Below, in pieces: positions 62,025-64,000 of a stretch of DNA of 64,000 nucleotides. The translations under genes and the position numbers were made by a program. Position 1 is the first letter of the stretch. Every line of letters begins with the position of its first letter. A model generated the notes under the pieces. That model was not told the DNA's origin, made no database searches, and saw only the letters and a program-made list of their open reading frames with translations. This DNA is from Jiangella anatolica (GTDB lineage Bacteria; Actinomycetota; Actinomycetes; Jiangellales; Jiangellaceae). Location of the stretch: positions 1 to 64,000 of the forward strand of contig NZ_POTW01000014.1 of the NCBI RefSeq assembly GCF_003236295.1. The letters run 5' to 3'.

Positions 62025-62809
62025 GCCTGCTGCCCCACGGCGTCGAAGCCCTTCATCCGCTCCAGCACCTTCTCCGCCGTCGGGTCGCTCATCTCGTCCA
62101 CGATCTGGCCGTCGGCGAGGAACAGCACGCGGTCGGAGTAGGCGGCGGCGTTCGGGTCGTGCGTGACCATGACGATGGTCTGGCCGAACTCGCGGACCGA
62201 GCGGCGCAGGAACGACAGCACCTCGGTGCCGGACCGGGAGTCCAGGTTGCCGGTGGGCTCGTCGGCGAAGATGATCTCGGGCTTGCTGACCAGCGCGCGG
62301 GCGCAGGCGACGCGCTGCTGCTGGCCGCCGGAGAGCTGGTTCGGCTTGTGCCCGAGCCGGTCGCCCAGGCCTACGGTCGCGATGACGTTGTCGAACCACT
62401 CCTTGTCGACGGACTTGCCGGCGATGTCGAGCGGCAGCGTGATGTTCTCCTTCGCCGTCAGCGTCGGGATCAGGTTGAACGCCTGGAAGACGAAGCCGAT
62501 CTTGTCGCGGCGCAGCCTCGTCAGCTCCTTGTCGTTCAGCCCGCTCAGGTCGGTGTCGCCGATGTAGACCTGGCCCGACGTCGACGAGTCCAGGGCGGCC
62601 ATGCAGTGCATGAGCGTGGACTTGCCGGACCCGGACGGGCCCATGATCGCGGTGTAGGCGCCGGCGGCGAACTCCACCGTCACGCCGCCGAGCGCCACCA
62701 CCCTGGTGTCGTCCTTGCCGTAGATCTTCGTCAGGTCGACGGCGCGGGCCGCCGTGCGTGGCGAGCTGGGTTCGGTCGTCACCGGTGCGCTCCTCGTCAG
62801 CTGGTTCAT
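62021..62809 (-). CDS. MacB/LolD-type ABC transporter ATPase
   Basis: The 262-residue ATPase has Walker [10 protein letters not shown], signature [10 protein letters not shown] and Walker [13 protein letters not shown], the last being characteristic of the LolD/MacB subfamily that pairs with FtsX-type permeases. It is the first gene of the two-gene unit. A LuxR-type regulator whose end lies at the window edge may belong to the control of this or another neighbouring unit; that is only a guess. Confidence 0.9.
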   Translation of the reverse strand: MNQLTRSAPVTTEPSSPRTAARAVDLTKIYGKDDTRVVALGGVTVEFAAGAYTAIMGPSGSGKSTLMHCMAALDSSTSGQVYIGDTDLSGLNDKELTRLRRDKIGFVFQAFNLIPTLTAKENITLPLDIAGKSVDKEWFDNVIATVGLGDRLGHKPNQLSGGQQQRVACARALVSKPEIIFADEPTGNLDSRSGTEVLSFLRRSVREFGQTIVMVTHDPNAAAYSDRVLFLADGQIVDEMSDPTAEKVLERMKGFDAVGQQA

Positions 62810-62951
62810 CGATCGTGTTCCACGCTAGGGGCCGGCGGGGCCGCGGTGATCGGCGAACGGCACGGTTCCGCGGCTCCGTCGTGAGGAGTAGGACGGCCCG
62901 TCCCGCCGTCCTGCGGACGTACGACCCGCCTCGGCTGGGTACGGCGGGACC

Positions 62952-63860
62952 ATGTTCGAGGGCTTCGAGGAGTTCACCGTCGCGACCGGCGGCGGCACGG
63001 TGTTCGGACGCCGCGGCGGCTCCGGCCCGCCGGTCCTGCTGCTGCACGGGATGCCACAGACCCACCTCATGTGGCGGCTGGTCGCGCCGGAGCTGGCCTG
63101 CGAGTTCACCGTCGTCGTGACCGACCTGCGCGGCTACGGGGCCAGCGGCGCTCCGGACAGCGATCCCGGGCACGCCCGGTACGCGATGCGCGAGCTGGCC
63201 CGTGACCAGGTCGAGGTGATGCGGCGCCTCGGCCACGAGCGCTTCGCCGTCGCCGGCCACGATCGGGGCGCCCGCTGCGCCTACCGGGCCGCTCTGGACC
63301 ACCCCGGGCGGGTCGAGGCCCTGGCGGTGCTGGACATCGTCCCGACGGCCGACGCGTTCGCGCGGGCGGACCGGGACTTCGCGCTCGGGTACTGGGTGTG
63401 GTCGTTCCTCGCCGCGCCGGCGCCGGTCCCGGAACGCCTCATCGCCGGCGCGCCCGACGCGTTCGTCGACCACCTGCTCGACACGTGGGCCGACCGCCCG
63501 GAGCTGCTCACCGACGACGTCCGGCCGGCCTACCGGGCGCAGTTCCGCGACCCGGCCCGGGTGCACGCCATCTGCGAGCAGTACCGGGCCGCGGCCACGT
63601 ACGACGTCGCGCACGACGAGGCGGATCGCGAGCGCGGCATCGCCTGCCCGGTGCTCGCGCTGTGGAGCGGCACCGGCGCCGTCGCGGCCTGGTACGACCC
63701 GTTGGAGATCTGGCGCGCCTGGGCCCGCGACGTCCGGGGCGCGGCGGTCGACACCGGGCACTTCCTCGCCGAGGAGGCGCCGGAGGAGACGGCGCGGCAG
63801 CTCGCCGGCTTCCTCCGCTCCATCCACCGTGACGGGGCGGCGCCGTACGTCGTGGGTTAA
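62952..63860 (+). CDS. Alpha/beta hydrolase of the haloacetate dehalogenase/epoxide hydrolase type
   Basis: The 302-residue protein has [10 protein letters not shown] as the oxyanion region and A-G-H-D-R-G-A-R with the aspartate nucleophile Asp104 instead of Ser. It ends with [11 protein letters not shown] holding the catalytic His. Asp104, Arg105 and Arg108 match the carboxylate-binding pattern of fluoroacetate dehalogenases, and W-V-W in the cap may form the halide pocket. Many annotated members have not been tested, so natural substrate is open. It diverges from the ABC unit and overlaps the convergent regulator gene by 4 bases. Confidence 0.8.
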   Translation: MFEGFEEFTVATGGGTVFGRRGGSGPPVLLLHGMPQTHLMWRLVAPELACEFTVVVTDLRGYGASGAPDSDPGHARYAMRELARDQVEVMRRLGHERFAVAGHDRGARCAYRAALDHPGRVEALAVLDIVPTADAFARADRDFALGYWVWSFLAAPAPVPERLIAGAPDAFVDHLLDTWADRPELLTDDVRPAYRAQFRDPARVHAICEQYRAAATYDVAHDEADRERGIACPVLALWSGTGAVAAWYDPLEIWRAWARDVRGAAVDTGHFLAEEAPEETARQLAGFLRSIHRDGAAPYVVG

Positions 63861-64000
63861 AGGGCGCCGGGCTGGACCAGGCCTGACTCGTAGGCGTAGA
63901 CGGCGGCCTGGACGCGGTCGCGCAGCCCCAGCTTCGTCAGCACGTTGCCGACGTGGGTCTTCACCGTCGTCTCGGAGACGACCAGCTCGGCGGCGATCTC
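63857..64000 (-). CDS. LuxR-type response regulator, C-terminal end (partial)
   Basis: The last 47 residues are visible: [21 protein letters not shown][12 protein letters not shown], the recognition helix of a LuxR/NarL helix-turn-helix, followed by [11 protein letters not shown]. This ending is typical of actinobacterial two-component response regulators. The receiver domain and any sensor kinase are beyond the window. Its stop overlaps the hydrolase stop on the other strand. Confidence 0.85.
   Translation of the reverse strand, partial: EIAAELVVSETTVKTHVGNVLTKLGLRDRVQAAVYAYESGLVQPGAL

Noticed and set aside
59466-63827. Single 1453-codon minus-strand frame
   Set aside because: The frame joins an antisense shadow of the dehalogenase gene and an out-of-frame copy of the ATPase region to the real permease; the permease starts at 62024 and the ATPase at 62809 in another frame.

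Overview
The window is high-GC, tightly packed DNA from an actinobacterium. It carries pgsA, a phosphatidylinositol-mannoside acyltransferase and pimA in overlapping order. It also has the thrS-HIT-pgsA, ruvCAB-yajC, apt-relA, PPIase-MBL-hisS and Rv2578c-aspS neighbourhoods known from Mycobacterium and Streptomyces. GTG starts and 4-base stop/start overlaps are common. The genus cannot be fixed from the sequence alone; a non-mycobacterial, Jiangella- or Nocardioides-like soil actinobacterium would fit.

1-4.9 kb: a cell-surface cluster. It holds the end of a Ser/Thr/Pro-stalked membrane protein, a secreted PstS-like binding protein, a secreted protein of unknown family, a DUF916/WxLIP-like membrane protein and a sortase-fold protein that lacks the catalytic His and Cys. 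5-15.4 kb: ATP-grasp protein, thrS, HIT, an S10 peptidase, a convergent EF-G-like factor, then the PI/PIM operon. 15.8-24.8 kb: pdxS, NUDIX, pdxT, yebC, ruvCAB, yajC, apt and relA. secD and secF are absent from their usual place between yajC and apt. 24.9-33.8 kb: DUF349 protein, cyclophilin, MBL hydrolase, hisS, YCII protein, a radical-SAM protein split by a mini-intein, aspS and a PPOX protein.

33.8-43.6 kb: mixed genes (frameshifted VOC, ABC-F, cupin/TetR pair, PAC2, metH, IscA-like protein without Cys, HAD). 43.8-49.5 kb: a five-gene Dpp/Opp-type peptide ABC importer. 49,569-59,346 is a complete Tn3-family transposon with 38-bp terminal repeats and a 5-bp target duplication (TTCTC). It carries a PadR-DrrAB-like exporter cassette, an alpha/beta hydrolase and a frameshifted VOC gene; its own tnpA and tnpR are decayed. 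The insertion lies in the loop of a palindromic terminator between the peptide importer and a convergent MacB/FtsX-type ABC exporter (59.5-62.8 kb). The window ends with a dehalogenase-like hydrolase and the end of a LuxR-type regulator.

Several long intergenic palindromes share a TGATCA core and look like a dispersed repeat family. The least explained protein-level system is the pseudo-sortase surface cluster. The clearest molecular events are the intein in a radical-SAM cysteine motif and the dated transposon insertion.
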